DNA from: Flavobacteriales bacterium UBA1820
GTDB taxonomy: Bacteria; Bacteroidota; Bacteroidia; Flavobacteriales; UBA1820
NCBI GenBank assembly: GCA_002314265.1
Contig: DCEW01000020.1
Coordinates: 272 to 7,177 of the forward strand
Length of the DNA: 6,906 nt
Reading direction: 5' to 3'
Shown here: positions 1 to 6,412 of the stretch, piece after piece
How positions within the stretch are numbered: position 1 is the first letter of the stretch
How the letters are laid out: each line of letters opens with the position of its first letter
The notes under the pieces: generated by a model
Told to the model about the DNA's origin: nothing
What the model saw: only the letters and a program-made list of their open reading frames with translations
Database searches by the model: none
Made by a program: the position numbers and the translations under genes

Positions 1-22
1 GTCCTTCCGGCAGAGGAAGGAC
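1..22 (-). terminator. Hairpin downstream of gcvT, candidate terminator
   Basis: Bases 1-8 and 15-22 form a perfect 8-bp inverted repeat around a 6-nt loop, about 60 nt past the gcvT stop codon in the direction of gcvT transcription. A second, weaker hairpin (46-51 with 68-73, GCCGGA/TCCGGC) lies between it and the stop. Any U-tract for the 1-22 hairpin would fall outside the window, so calling it a terminator is an inference from position and stem strength. Confidence 0.35.
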
Positions 23-83
23 GCGCGCAAATCGACAACCGAAACGCCGGAAAGGAAGCCCCCCTTCTCCGGCACATCTCCTA

Positions 84-1181
84 TCACTCGAACGGCATAC
101 GCACCACCCGTGCACGCAACAACTTGCCGCGCACCTCCACGTACACCTCGCTGCCCGGAGCGGATAGCTCGGTCGGCACGTAAGCCATCGCGATGGCTTT
201 CTTCAGGGAAGGCGACATCGTCCCGGAGGTTACCTGTCCGATCGGTTTGCCGGCCGCGTCGGTTACCGGATACCCGTGTCGTGCAATGCCCTTGTCGATG
301 AGCTCCAACCCGACCAGCCGACGGGCAACCCCCTGTTCCTTCTGCTGCTTCAGAAGCGGGCTGTCGATGAATTCCTTGGTAAACTTGGTGATCCATCCCA
401 AACCGGCCTCGATGGGCGAAGTGGTGTCGTCGATGTCGTTTCCGTAGAGGCAATAGCCCATTTCCAGACGAAGGGTATCTCGCGCGCCCAATCCGGCAGG
501 AACGATCCCGAAAGGCTTCCCGGCTTCGAAGATCGCGTTCCACACCCTTTCAGCGGCTTCATTGGGAATATAGACTTCGAAGCCTCCCGCGCCTGTATAG
601 CCGGTCGCCGAAACGATGACGTTGTCCAAGCCGGCAAAACGACCCGTGCGGAACGTATAGTACACCATCGAGGAGAGGTCTATATCGGTCAATGGCTGAA
701 GGGCTTGTACGGCCAGGGGACCCTGGACAGCCAGGAGGGAGAGCTGGTCCGAGCGGTTTTCCATCACGGCGCCTGTGTCGTTGTGCGAGGCGATCCACTG
801 CCAGTCCTTGTCGATGTTGGAGGCATTGACTACCAGCAGGTAATGCTCGGGGTCAAAGCGGTACACGAGCAGATCGTCCACGATACCGCCCCGGCCGTTG
901 GGCAGGCAGGAGTACTGGATTTTTCCATCCACCAGTTTCGAAGCATCGTTGGTGGTGAGTTTCTGAATGAGGGGCAGCGCACCCGGTCCGCTGATGAAAA
1001 ATTCGCCCATGTGAGAACAGTCGAACACACCGACTGCGGTGCGAACCTTTTCATGTTCGGCATTGACTCCCTGGTACTGCACCGGCATTTCCCATCCGGC
1101 AAAAGGCACCATTTTCGCCCCCAGGGCGCAGTGGACGGCATGAAGCGCCGTTTTCTTGAGTGTGACGTTTTCGGTATCCAT
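84..1181 (-). CDS. gcvT: Aminomethyltransferase, glycine cleavage system T-protein
   Basis: GcvT is the tetrahydrofolate-dependent component of the cytoplasmic glycine cleavage complex. It takes the aminomethyl group from lipoylated H-protein, releases ammonia and forms 5,10-methylene-THF. The 365-aa length is normal for the family. Visible hallmarks are an N-terminal KKTALH segment, [10 protein letters not shown] (about residues 27-36), FDCSHMGE (53-60), [11 protein letters not shown] (98-108, containing the conserved catalytic-region aspartate), [11 protein letters not shown], and the [19 protein letters not shown] motif near residues 232-250. The C-terminal barrel domain ends in RVVRMPFE. 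The ATG at 1181 is preceded by an A-rich leader, and the protein aligns from residue 1, so this start is preferred. It stands alone: no gcvH or gcvP is in the window, as is common in Bacteroidetes where the glycine cleavage genes are scattered. It is divergent from pncB. No truncation or frameshift is seen. Confidence 0.96.
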   Translation of the reverse strand: MDTENVTLKKTALHAVHCALGAKMVPFAGWEMPVQYQGVNAEHEKVRTAVGVFDCSHMGEFFISGPGALPLIQKLTTNDASKLVDGKIQYSCLPNGRGGIVDDLLVYRFDPEHYLLVVNASNIDKDWQWIASHNDTGAVMENRSDQLSLLAVQGPLAVQALQPLTDIDLSSMVYYTFRTGRFAGLDNVIVSATGYTGAGGFEVYIPNEAAERVWNAIFEAGKPFGIVPAGLGARDTLRLEMGYCLYGNDIDDTTSPIEAGLGWITKFTKEFIDSPLLKQQKEQGVARRLVGLELIDKGIARHGYPVTDAAGKPIGQVTSGTMSPSLKKAIAMAYVPTELSAPGSEVYVEVRGKLLRARVVRMPFE

Positions 1182-1512
1182 CGTGGTAGTTTTTGTAGAT
1201 TTCTCTTATGACAAAGGCCGTTCCCTCACAAAGGAAATAGCCCGGGAGCAAAGATAGTGAAAGCCGAGCGCAAAGCGGCAGGGGAAAACGAACTTTTTCC
1301 CCGAAGGATTGCCGAGGCGCATCCTATCTTCCCCCCCTGCTACCTGCGCTGGACCAACGCCACTACGAAAAGGAAGGTCGTTCTTTTTCAAATACAAATC
1401 ATTGATTATCAACAAACAAGGCTTTAACCACACAAAAAAGACCTTTTCTTCAAGCCGGGATATGGGGATGTTTTCTTAACTTGCGGCTTCATTTCAAAAC
1501 TTTTACTACGGT
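1182..1512. other. Divergent intergenic region between gcvT and pncB
   Basis: This 331-nt region has no convincing gene. The gcvT side carries the -7-like element at 1249-1256. Two hairpins are visible: 1281-1288 with 1295-1302 (GGGGAAAA/TTTTCCCC, perfect 8 bp), and 1367-1375 with 1381-1389 (9 bp with one G-U pair). The pncB half (1390-1512) is clearly AT-richer, as expected for a promoter. It contains a short perfect palindrome, TTGATTATCAA, at 1402-1412, which could be an operator but is short enough to be chance. TAACTTGC at 1477-1484 is a poor -7 candidate for pncB. I could not assign the pncB promoter confidently, and I see no known riboswitch. Confidence 0.5.
1249..1256 (-). promoter_or_regulatory. 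Candidate Bacteroidetes -7 element for gcvT
   Basis: Read on the minus strand this is TATCTTTG, a full match to the TAnnTTTG -7 consensus of Bacteroidetes. It lies about 68 nt upstream of the gcvT ATG, predicting a leader of roughly 60 nt. A TTTG occurs further upstream (minus strand of 1271-1274), but the 14-nt spacer is shorter than the usual 17-21 nt, so the -33 part is weak. The leader is too short to hold a tandem glycine riboswitch, and none was seen. Confidence 0.5.
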
Positions 1513-2712
1513 ATGGAAAACCTACCTCCCATCATTCATTCACTGCTGGACAACGACTTCTACAAGTTCACCATGCAGAATGCCGTCACCAAGCTGTTCC
1601 CTACGGCACGCGTGCGGTACCGGTTCGTCAATCGGGGCGGACACCACTTCCCTCCCGGGTTTGACCGGGCGTTGCGCCACCAGCTGGACATGATGGCGTC
1701 CCTGGCCCTGCAACCGGAAGAAAAAGCCTACTTCGCCCGCAAGTGCAGCTATCTGGACCCGGTGTATCTGGACTTCTTGAGCGGATACCGCTACGATCCG
1801 TCCGAGGTGAGCATTCACCAGGAGGGGGGCGACCTTTCGGTAGAGATCGAGGGGTTCTGGTACCGGACCATCCTGTGGGAGGTGCCGCTGATGGCCGTTA
1901 TCTCGGAACTGTACTACATCCTGACGGGACTTCAACGGGTGGACGACCAGCAGGTGTGCGAGATCACCCGGCAAAAGATGGAAGCCTACAAGGCGTTGGA
2001 CATCAAGATCGCGGAATTCGGCACGCGCCGCCGGCACAGCTACCGGGTACAGGAACTGGTGGTGGAGGCTTTGCAAAAATACGGGGGGCGGAACTACATC
2101 GGCACGTCGAACGTGCGCTTGGCGATGGACTACAACGTGATCCCGATCGGCACCCATGCGCACGAGTGGTTCATGTTCCATGCGGCGCACTTCGGATACA
2201 AGATGGCCAACCGTATGGGGCTGGACAACTGGGTGAACGTCTACCATGGCGATTTGGGCATTGCGCTGACCGATACATTTACCGTGGATGTTTTCCTGCG
2301 CTCGTTCGACAAGAAATTCGCCAAACTGTTCGACGGGGTACGGCACGACAGCGGCGATCCGCTGGTGTTCATCGACAAGATCACTTCGCACTACCGCAAG
2401 ATGAACATCGACCCGACGTCCAAGACGATCATCTTCTCCGATACACTCAATCCCCAGACGGTAAAACGCATCGCGGAATACTGCCGGGGCAAGATCGGGA
2501 TGTCGTTCGGCATCGGGACCAACTTTACCAACGACGTGGGACTCGAGGCGTTGAACATGGTGGTCAAGATGAGCGCGGCCTTTACCGAAAACGGCAAGTG
2601 GACTCCGACAGTCAAGTTGTCCGATTCCGAAGGAAAATACACGGGCGATCCGGAGGCGATCCGCTTGCCCGCAACCCGTGGGAGGACGTCCGGATCGAGG
2701 ATCTTTTACTAA
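1513..2712 (+). CDS. pncB: Nicotinate phosphoribosyltransferase
   Basis: PncB makes nicotinate mononucleotide from nicotinate and PRPP, coupled to ATP hydrolysis. It is the entry step of the Preiss-Handler NAD salvage route and acts in the cytoplasm. At 399 aa it has the usual length of the E. coli-type enzyme. Family marks include the N-terminal SLLDNDFYKFTMQNAV (residues 10-25), FWYRTILWEVPLMAVISE (115-132), FGTRRRHS, GTSNVRLA, and GTHAHEWF (213-220), which holds the histidine that is autophosphorylated in characterised PncB. Further on are HGDLGIALTDT, GVRHDSGDP, IIFSDTLN, FGIGTNFTND and VKLSDSEGKYTGDPE. The start at 1513 gives the conserved N-terminus, with the A/T-rich leader typical of Bacteroidetes. 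After GDPEAIRL the last 14 residues become rich in R, T, S and G and no longer look like the family; see findings. It is a single gene, divergent from gcvT and followed 139 nt later by ilvE. Confidence 0.96.
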   Translation: MENLPPIIHSLLDNDFYKFTMQNAVTKLFPTARVRYRFVNRGGHHFPPGFDRALRHQLDMMASLALQPEEKAYFARKCSYLDPVYLDFLSGYRYDPSEVSIHQEGGDLSVEIEGFWYRTILWEVPLMAVISELYYILTGLQRVDDQQVCEITRQKMEAYKALDIKIAEFGTRRRHSYRVQELVVEALQKYGGRNYIGTSNVRLAMDYNVIPIGTHAHEWFMFHAAHFGYKMANRMGLDNWVNVYHGDLGIALTDTFTVDVFLRSFDKKFAKLFDGVRHDSGDPLVFIDKITSHYRKMNIDPTSKTIIFSDTLNPQTVKRIAEYCRGKIGMSFGIGTNFTNDVGLEALNMVVKMSAAFTENGKWTPTVKLSDSEGKYTGDPEAIRLPATRGRTSGSRIFY

Positions 2713-2814
2713 AAAAGCATCTTCCGAGCACATTCCGGCAAAGTTTTTCGAAAAAGAGTGCAACTATCCCGAAACTATTCCCTTTTTTGCGGAACATTTT
2801 TCGGGAAAAAGTCC

Positions 2815-2822
2815 TACATTTG
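2815..2822 (+). promoter_or_regulatory. Candidate -7 element for ilvE
   Basis: TACATTTG is an exact match to the Bacteroidetes TAnnTTTG -7 consensus, 29 nt before the ilvE ATG. It would give a short leader of about 20-25 nt. The best upstream TTTG (2786-2789) is 25 nt away, longer than usual, so the -33 part is poor. The element makes an independent ilvE transcript likely. I see no GC-rich stem plus U-tract between pncB and ilvE, so some read-through from pncB is also possible. There is no room for a leucine/valine leader-peptide attenuator. Confidence 0.55.
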
Positions 2823-2851
2823 AAGCTATCTATCCAAAATCACCAAAAGGT

Positions 2852-3910
2852 ATGAAAATAGAAGTAGAAAAAGCGGCAAAATCCCGCATCGATGAAGTAA
2901 GTTTCGACAATATGCCTTTCGGCCGCTACATGAGCGACCATATGTTTATCTGCCAATACAAGGACGGAGCTTGGCAAAATCCCCGCATCGTTCCTTACGG
3001 TCCGTTGGAACTGGCCCCTTCGTGCAAAGTATTCCACTACGGGCAGGCTATCTTCGAAGGGATGAAAGCCTTCAAGGATGCCGACGGACGCGTATTCCTG
3101 TTCCGCCCCTCGGACAACCAGGTACGTTTCAACAAATCGGCCGTGCGCATGAACATGCCGGAATTCCCGGCCGGGACGTTCCACGAAGCCATTCAGATGC
3201 TGCTCAAGCTGGATCGCGACTGGATCCCCCAGGGATTGGGCAAATCGTACTACATCCGTCCGTTCATGATCGCTTCCGAACCGGCACTCAACGCCGTGCC
3301 CTCCAAGGAATACCTGATGCTGATCATCGGCGGTCCGGTGGATACCATCTTCCACGGCGAAGTAAAAGTAAAGATCGCCGACCACTTCTCCCGCGCAGCC
3401 AACGGAGGAACGGGCTTTGCCAAATGCGCCGGCAACTACGGAGGACAGTTCTACCCCTCGACCTTGGCTTCGGAGGAAGGCTACCAGAGTGTCATCTGGA
3501 CCGATGACGCCACCCACCAGTTCCTCGAGGAGGCTGGACAGATGAACTTCATGTTGCGCATCGGCGATACGCTGCGCACCGCCCCGGTGAGCGAACGCCT
3601 TCTGGACGGCATCACGCGCCGCAGCATCCTGCAACTGGCGCAGGACATGGGCATCAAGACCGAAGTCAGCCCCATCTCGGTACAGCAGGTACTCGATGCT
3701 GCCGACAAGGGCGAACTCAAGGAGGCTTTCGGCTGCGGAACGGCGGCCGTGATCAGCCCCATCTGCGGACTGGGCTACAAGGACCGCTACATGCCCCTGC
3801 CGGAACTCTCGGCCGAGGAGTCCTTCGGCGAGCGGCTTCGTCAGCGCATCTTCGACATCCAGTACAACCGCACTTCCGACCCCTACGGCTGGCGCGTGGA
3901 AGTCAAATAA
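2852..3910 (+). CDS. ilvE: Branched-chain amino acid aminotransferase
   Basis: This is a PLP-dependent fold-type IV transaminase. It interconverts leucine, isoleucine and valine with their 2-oxo acids, using 2-oxoglutarate/glutamate, in the cytoplasm. It has 352 aa, matching the larger BCAT subgroup (about 340-360 aa, Bacteroidetes and eukaryote-like). Seen: LELAPSCKVFHYGQAIFEGMKAF (about 53-75), the Arg-rich substrate-binding stretch FRPSDNQVRFNKSAVRM, YYIRPFM, and GGTGFAKCAGNYGG with K191 as the Schiff-base lysine. EEAGQMNF (226-233) holds the conserved PLP-contacting Glu, RRSILQLA follows, and FGCGTAAVISPI is the phosphate-binding loop. The reading frame is open upstream to 2678, but the ATG at 2852 is preferred: the extension would overlap the pncB end and the promoter element, and it resembles no BCAT N-terminus. 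The gene is monocistronic and ends at a strong terminator. Confidence 0.95.
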   Translation: MKIEVEKAAKSRIDEVSFDNMPFGRYMSDHMFICQYKDGAWQNPRIVPYGPLELAPSCKVFHYGQAIFEGMKAFKDADGRVFLFRPSDNQVRFNKSAVRMNMPEFPAGTFHEAIQMLLKLDRDWIPQGLGKSYYIRPFMIASEPALNAVPSKEYLMLIIGGPVDTIFHGEVKVKIADHFSRAANGGTGFAKCAGNYGGQFYPSTLASEEGYQSVIWTDDATHQFLEEAGQMNFMLRIGDTLRTAPVSERLLDGITRRSILQLAQDMGIKTEVSPISVQQVLDAADKGELKEAFGCGTAAVISPICGLGYKDRYMPLPELSAEESFGERLRQRIFDIQYNRTSDPYGWRVEVK

Positions 3911-3945
3911 ACGCACTCGATTTCCCTCGACATCCGCCTGGACAA

Positions 3946-4002
3946 GCGAGTGCAAAAAAGGAGGGGTTTCGAATTTCGGATCCCCTCCTTTTTTGCACTC
4001 GC
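3946..4002. terminator. Bidirectional intrinsic terminator after ilvE, perfect 21-bp stem
   Basis: Arms 3946-3966 and 3982-4002 are perfectly complementary over 21 bp around a 15-nt loop. The core is a classical bidirectional terminator: a GC-rich 7-bp stem GGAGGGG/CCCCTCC (3960-3966, 3982-3988), with AAAAAA before it and TTTTTT after it (3989-3994). The core is extended by an outer GCGAGTGC/GCACTCGC stem. It lies 35 nt past the ilvE stop. GCACTCG also occurs at 3913-3919 and could pair with 3947-3953 instead. Confidence 0.88.
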
Positions 4003-4020
4003 CGAAAATGATTACATTTG
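3992..4020 (+). promoter_or_regulatory. Bacteroidetes-type promoter of the PqqD cassette
   Basis: TTTG at 3992-3995, a 17-nt spacer, and TACATTTG at 4013-4020 match the Bacteroidetes -33/-7 arrangement (TTTG ... TAnnTTTG), although the spacer is slightly short. The -33 part lies inside the 3' arm of the ilvE terminator, so the terminator and promoter are interleaved. Initiation would be expected near 4027, leaving a leader of about 80 nt before the first gene. Confidence 0.6.
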
Positions 4021-4059
4021 AACCTCTGCCGGGGATCGTTTGCCCGGTAAGATTCCATG

Positions 4060-4090
4060 CGCGGGGCGCATGCGCCCCGCGTTTTTTTTC
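4060..4090 (+). terminator. Intrinsic terminator/attenuator in the leader of the PqqD cassette
   Basis: Positions 4060-4081 are a perfect 22-nt GC-rich palindrome (11 bp per arm, about 9 stable pairs once a loop is allowed), followed directly by eight T residues (4082-4089). This is a textbook rho-independent terminator. It lies downstream of the predicted cassette promoter and ends only 18 nt before the ATG of the PqqD gene. It must therefore stop most transcripts from that promoter unless it is regulated. The T-tract is itself the left half of a second palindrome (T7-CATG-A7, 4083-4100) that reaches into the A-rich translation start region. Confidence 0.75.
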
Positions 4091-4107
4091 ATGAAAAAAA
4101 GCCGACC

Positions 4108-4377
4108 ATGCGCATAAAACAGGAATACGACCTCCGGGAGATCGCCGGAGAACACATCGTGGTGATCCAGGGACAACTGGACGCAGACATGACCCGCGTG
4201 ATCGCCCTGAACGAGAGCGGAGCCTGGCTGTGGGAGGAGCTCTCCGGAAAAGACTTCTCGCCGCAACAGGCCGCCGAGCTGCTTTGCAGCCGTTACGAAG
4301 TAGAGGCCGACACCGCCTTAAGTGACGCTGAAAGATGGATCGAAACCCTCGAAAAATGCGGAGCGATCGAAGTCTGA
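4108..4377 (+). CDS. PqqD-family protein (RiPP recognition element fold)
   Basis: This small 89-aa protein has the PqqD pattern (PF05402 type). Two or three N-terminal beta strands (YDLREIAGEHIVVIQ, about residues 7-21) are followed by the hallmark ALNESGAWLWEEL (33-45), a FSPQQAAELL helix, an RYEVEADTALSDAERWIETL helix and a terminal CGAIEV. Known members form a small winged-helix domain that binds the leader of a ribosomally made peptide and presents it to modification enzymes (PqqD, lasso-peptide B1 proteins). That role here is inferred. The ATG at 4108 gives the normal family length. An in-frame ATG at 4057 would place 17 extra codons inside the terminator stem and is unlikely. There is no signal peptide. 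The gene overlaps the start of the following nucleotidyltransferase gene and leads a four-gene operon. Confidence 0.85.
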   Translation: MRIKQEYDLREIAGEHIVVIQGQLDADMTRVIALNESGAWLWEELSGKDFSPQQAAELLCSRYEVEADTALSDAERWIETLEKCGAIEV

Positions 4378-5486
4378 ACCCTGCCACGGAGATGCTCCTG
4401 GCTCTGGTGCGGAACGCGCTGTGGGCCGAGCCGCTTGCGGTGGATATTTTTTCACACGCCACCGCCCCGCAATGGGCCCAAGTGGTTCGCCTGGCTTCCC
4501 GGGGCGGAGTAACGGCGCTGGCCTTCGAGGGCGTTCTGCAACTGCCCGAAGCGCTGCGCCCGCCACGAAACCTGCTGCTGGGCTGGGGAGTGAATGCCCA
4601 GCGTCTGGCCGAACGGTATTGCCGGCAGGAAGCGACCGTAGGGAAACTGGCCGCACAATTAAACGAGCGGGGAGTGCGCACCCTGGTGCTCAAAGGGTTG
4701 GGCACTTCCCTCTACTACCCGCGTCCCCACCTGCGGGAATGCGGCGACATCGACGTTTGGCTGTTCGGGCAATGGGAGGAAGGCAACCGCTTTGCCTGCG
4801 AAAACGGCTGGGAACTCGACGAACACAGCGAAAAACACTCGACTTTCGTCTTTGAGAACATCCTGGTGGAAAACCACCGAACGCTGCTCGACGAAGCGCT
4901 CTACACGATGGACCGCCGTCTGGACCGGAGGTTGGTGACCCTGCTGCAGCAGACCCCCTGCCGGGAAACCGTGCTGGAGGGGTGCTCCGTGTACTTTCCC
5001 CCGGCCGATTTCGACGCGCTGTTCCTGATCCGCCACGCGGCGATGCACTTTGCCTCGGGGATCTCCCTGCGGCATTTGGCGGACTGGGCCTGCTTCCTGC
5101 GCGCCCAGGGCGGGCGGATAGACCGCGACGCTTTCCTGCGATGCCTCAAGGAGGAACGTTTGGAGCGCTTTGCGGGGGCTTTGACGGCCTGCGCGTGCCT
5201 TTGGCTGGGACTGCCTCAGACGCATGCCCCGATGCCGATCGCTCCCCACCGCAAGGACGCCCGTCGAATGTTCCCGGTGCTGCTGTCTGAAAAAAAGACC
5301 TGCCAGAGCCGCCAGCCGCTGGCCGTCCTCGGATTCAAAACCCGCCGATTCGTTTCCGAACAATGGCGTTACCGGATGGTGTACGGACGCTTCAGTTTTC
5401 CCTACCGGGTGCTGCTGTCCGTAAAAAGCCATTGGAAGCGCCCCGACACGATCTTCTCGACGACCTATCCCCCGAAAAAGAAATGA
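4335..5486 (+). CDS. Nucleotidyltransferase-fold family protein (PF14907 type)
   Basis: This 383-aa protein resembles the uncharacterised NTP_transf_5 (PF14907) family. A helical N-terminus (LLALVRNALWAEP) precedes the nucleotidyltransferase core. The core has VLKGLGTSLYYPRPHLRECGDIDVWL (118-143), in which D138 and D140 form the GDxD metal-binding pair. A possible third acidic residue is E179 in ILVENHRTL, the place of the family's V-E-x-H strand. The family's C-terminal helical signature FLIRHAAMHFASGISLRHLADW is at 230-251. The catalytic residues look intact, so activity is plausible: transfer of a nucleotide to a peptide, protein or small molecule. The substrate is unknown. A nucleotidyltransferase of this kind accompanies the kinase in the paeninodin lasso-peptide cluster. 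The start is uncertain: 4335 overlaps the PqqD gene by 43 nt, while the ATG at 4356 follows GAAAA, is equally plausible and gives 376 aa. No membrane segment is seen. Confidence 0.8.
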   Translation: MDRNPRKMRSDRSLNPATEMLLALVRNALWAEPLAVDIFSHATAPQWAQVVRLASRGGVTALAFEGVLQLPEALRPPRNLLLGWGVNAQRLAERYCRQEATVGKLAAQLNERGVRTLVLKGLGTSLYYPRPHLRECGDIDVWLFGQWEEGNRFACENGWELDEHSEKHSTFVFENILVENHRTLLDEALYTMDRRLDRRLVTLLQQTPCRETVLEGCSVYFPPADFDALFLIRHAAMHFASGISLRHLADWACFLRAQGGRIDRDAFLRCLKEERLERFAGALTACACLWLGLPQTHAPMPIAPHRKDARRMFPVLLSEKKTCQSRQPLAVLGFKTRRFVSEQWRYRMVYGRFSFPYRVLLSVKSHWKRPDTIFSTTYPPKKK

Positions 5487-6412
5487 CCCGCGATCCCTCT
5501 ACCCCTGAACTCCTCCCCTCGAAAAGCGAGCGGATCGTGCTGCGCGTCGCCGGACTTCCCTTTGCGGTGCAGGGGGCAGGGCTCATCGCCACACTGCGCA
5601 CTTTGGGTGGATTCCGCCCTTTCGTACAACCGGAGAAGGCGTATGCGGAGGGCGACTGGCTCTTTCGTTTTCAGGAAGGAACGGAACAGGGGAAAGACCT
5701 TCCGAGCCTCCCGCTCCACCATTTTCAGACCGAGGGGATCGACTGCACGTTTTCGCGCCGGGGCGAGGGATACGCCTTTTCGATGAGCGGCGGGGAGGGC
5801 TCTTCCGACCCGTGCGGTTGGGTGTTTCCCCCGTCGGGAAAGAAGGCTCTGGCGTGGGGCGAGGCGGATCGGACGAGGCTGCGCTTTTCCCTGTGGATGG
5901 CCTTCGGGACGGCCGCCCTGTCCCGAGGGGTGGCGGCGCTGCATGCTTCGGCGGTTTGCGTGCAGGGAAAAGCGGTACTGGTGCTGGGTGAGTCGGGTAC
6001 GGGAAAAAGCACGCATACCCGCCTGTGGAGGGAATACATTCCGGGGGCGGAACTGCTCAACGACGACAGTCCTTTTCTGGAAGCCTCCGAGGAAGGGGTA
6101 CGGGTTTGGGGTTCGCCCTGGAGCGGGAAGACGCCCTGCTACCGCGACCTGGCTTTCCCCGTGGCGGGGATCGTGCGGTTGGTACAGGCCCCGCACAACC
6201 GGATCCGCCGCCTTTCGACCCTCGAGGCGGTCGGGGCGCTGCTGCCGTCCTTTCCTCCGTCCTTTGCCTACGACCGGGCGGCTAAAGACCGGGTGCTGAC
6301 TTTGATCTCGCATACGCTGATGCGCGTGCCGGTATTTCGTCTGGAGTGCCGGGCGGACGAGGAGGCGGCGCGTGTATGCTACGGGGAAATATTCGGAAAC
6401 GGGCTGCGATGA
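5483..6412 (+). CDS. HPr kinase-like P-loop protein
   Basis: This 309-aa protein has a C-terminal half resembling the HprK/PEP-carboxykinase-like fold. It shows ALHASAV (152-158, with the conserved His), strand AVLVLGE, Walker A GESGTGKST (169-177), LLNDDSPF (191-198, an acidic pair expected to bind Mg2+ or act catalytically), GSPWSGK (210-216), and a C-terminal RVPVFRLECRADEEAARVCY segment. The N-terminal half (1-140) is divergent and does not look like the HPr-binding domain of true HprK. No HPr or PTS gene is nearby. Related HprK-like kinases phosphorylate the C-terminal serine of the lasso peptide paeninodin, and 'HprK-related' kinases occur beside PqqD-like and nucleotidyltransferase genes. 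A kinase acting on a peptide or protein serine is therefore the best inference. The ATG at 5483 overlaps the previous stop as ATGA and gives a normal family length. The frame is open back to 5363, but that lies within the preceding gene. Expression is probably translationally coupled. Confidence 0.85.
   Translation: MTRDPSTPELLPSKSERIVLRVAGLPFAVQGAGLIATLRTLGGFRPFVQPEKAYAEGDWLFRFQEGTEQGKDLPSLPLHHFQTEGIDCTFSRRGEGYAFSMSGGEGSSDPCGWVFPPSGKKALAWGEADRTRLRFSLWMAFGTAALSRGVAALHASAVCVQGKAVLVLGESGTGKSTHTRLWREYIPGAELLNDDSPFLEASEEGVRVWGSPWSGKTPCYRDLAFPVAGIVRLVQAPHNRIRRLSTLEAVGALLPSFPPSFAYDRAAKDRVLTLISHTLMRVPVFRLECRADEEAARVCYGEIFGNGLR

Noticed and set aside
276..1211. Plus-strand open frame of 311 codons opposite gcvT
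   Set aside because: It is the mirror frame of gcvT, whose family motifs are complete on the minus strand.
1182..1248. Glycine riboswitch upstream of gcvT
   Set aside because: The predicted leader is only about 60 nt and shows no tandem aptamer-like structure.
1267..1279. 13-nt sequence AGCGCAAAGCGGC repeated at 6876-6888, both intergenic
   Set aside because: A 13-nt match within a 6.9-kb GC-rich window is close to chance expectation, and the flanks do not match.
1402..1412. Palindrome TTGATTATCAA upstream of pncB as an operator
   Set aside because: Perfect palindromes of this size are expected several times by chance in such a window. The half-site spacing does not fit the FNR/CRP type, and no regulator gene is nearby.
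1540..2763. Minus-strand open frame of 407 codons opposite pncB
   Set aside because: It covers the well-supported pncB gene antisense. Its His/Val/Arg-rich composition is typical of a mirror frame and no domain is recognisable.
4012..4092. 26-codon minus-strand ORF (MKKNAGRMRPAHG...) in the cassette leader
   Set aside because: Its ATG arises from the T7-CATG-A7 palindrome and most codons fall in the hairpin. No promoter is seen on that strand.
4008..4094. 28-codon plus-strand ORF (MITFEPLPGIVC...) just before the PqqD gene, considered as a precursor peptide
   Set aside because: Its start lies upstream of the predicted transcription start, and half of it is the terminator palindrome and T-tract. 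It has no leader/core-like layout.
4057..4107. Upstream in-frame start giving the PqqD protein 17 more residues
   Set aside because: The extension (MRGAHAPRVFF...) would be encoded by the terminator stem and T-tract and has no counterpart in the family.
2840..4705. Very long open frame on the minus strand (621 codons) opposite ilvE and the PqqD gene
   Set aside because: It is a shadow of GC-rich genes on the other strand. It has no family-like motif, is rich in Arg, Ala, Ser and Pro, and runs through a terminator and a promoter.
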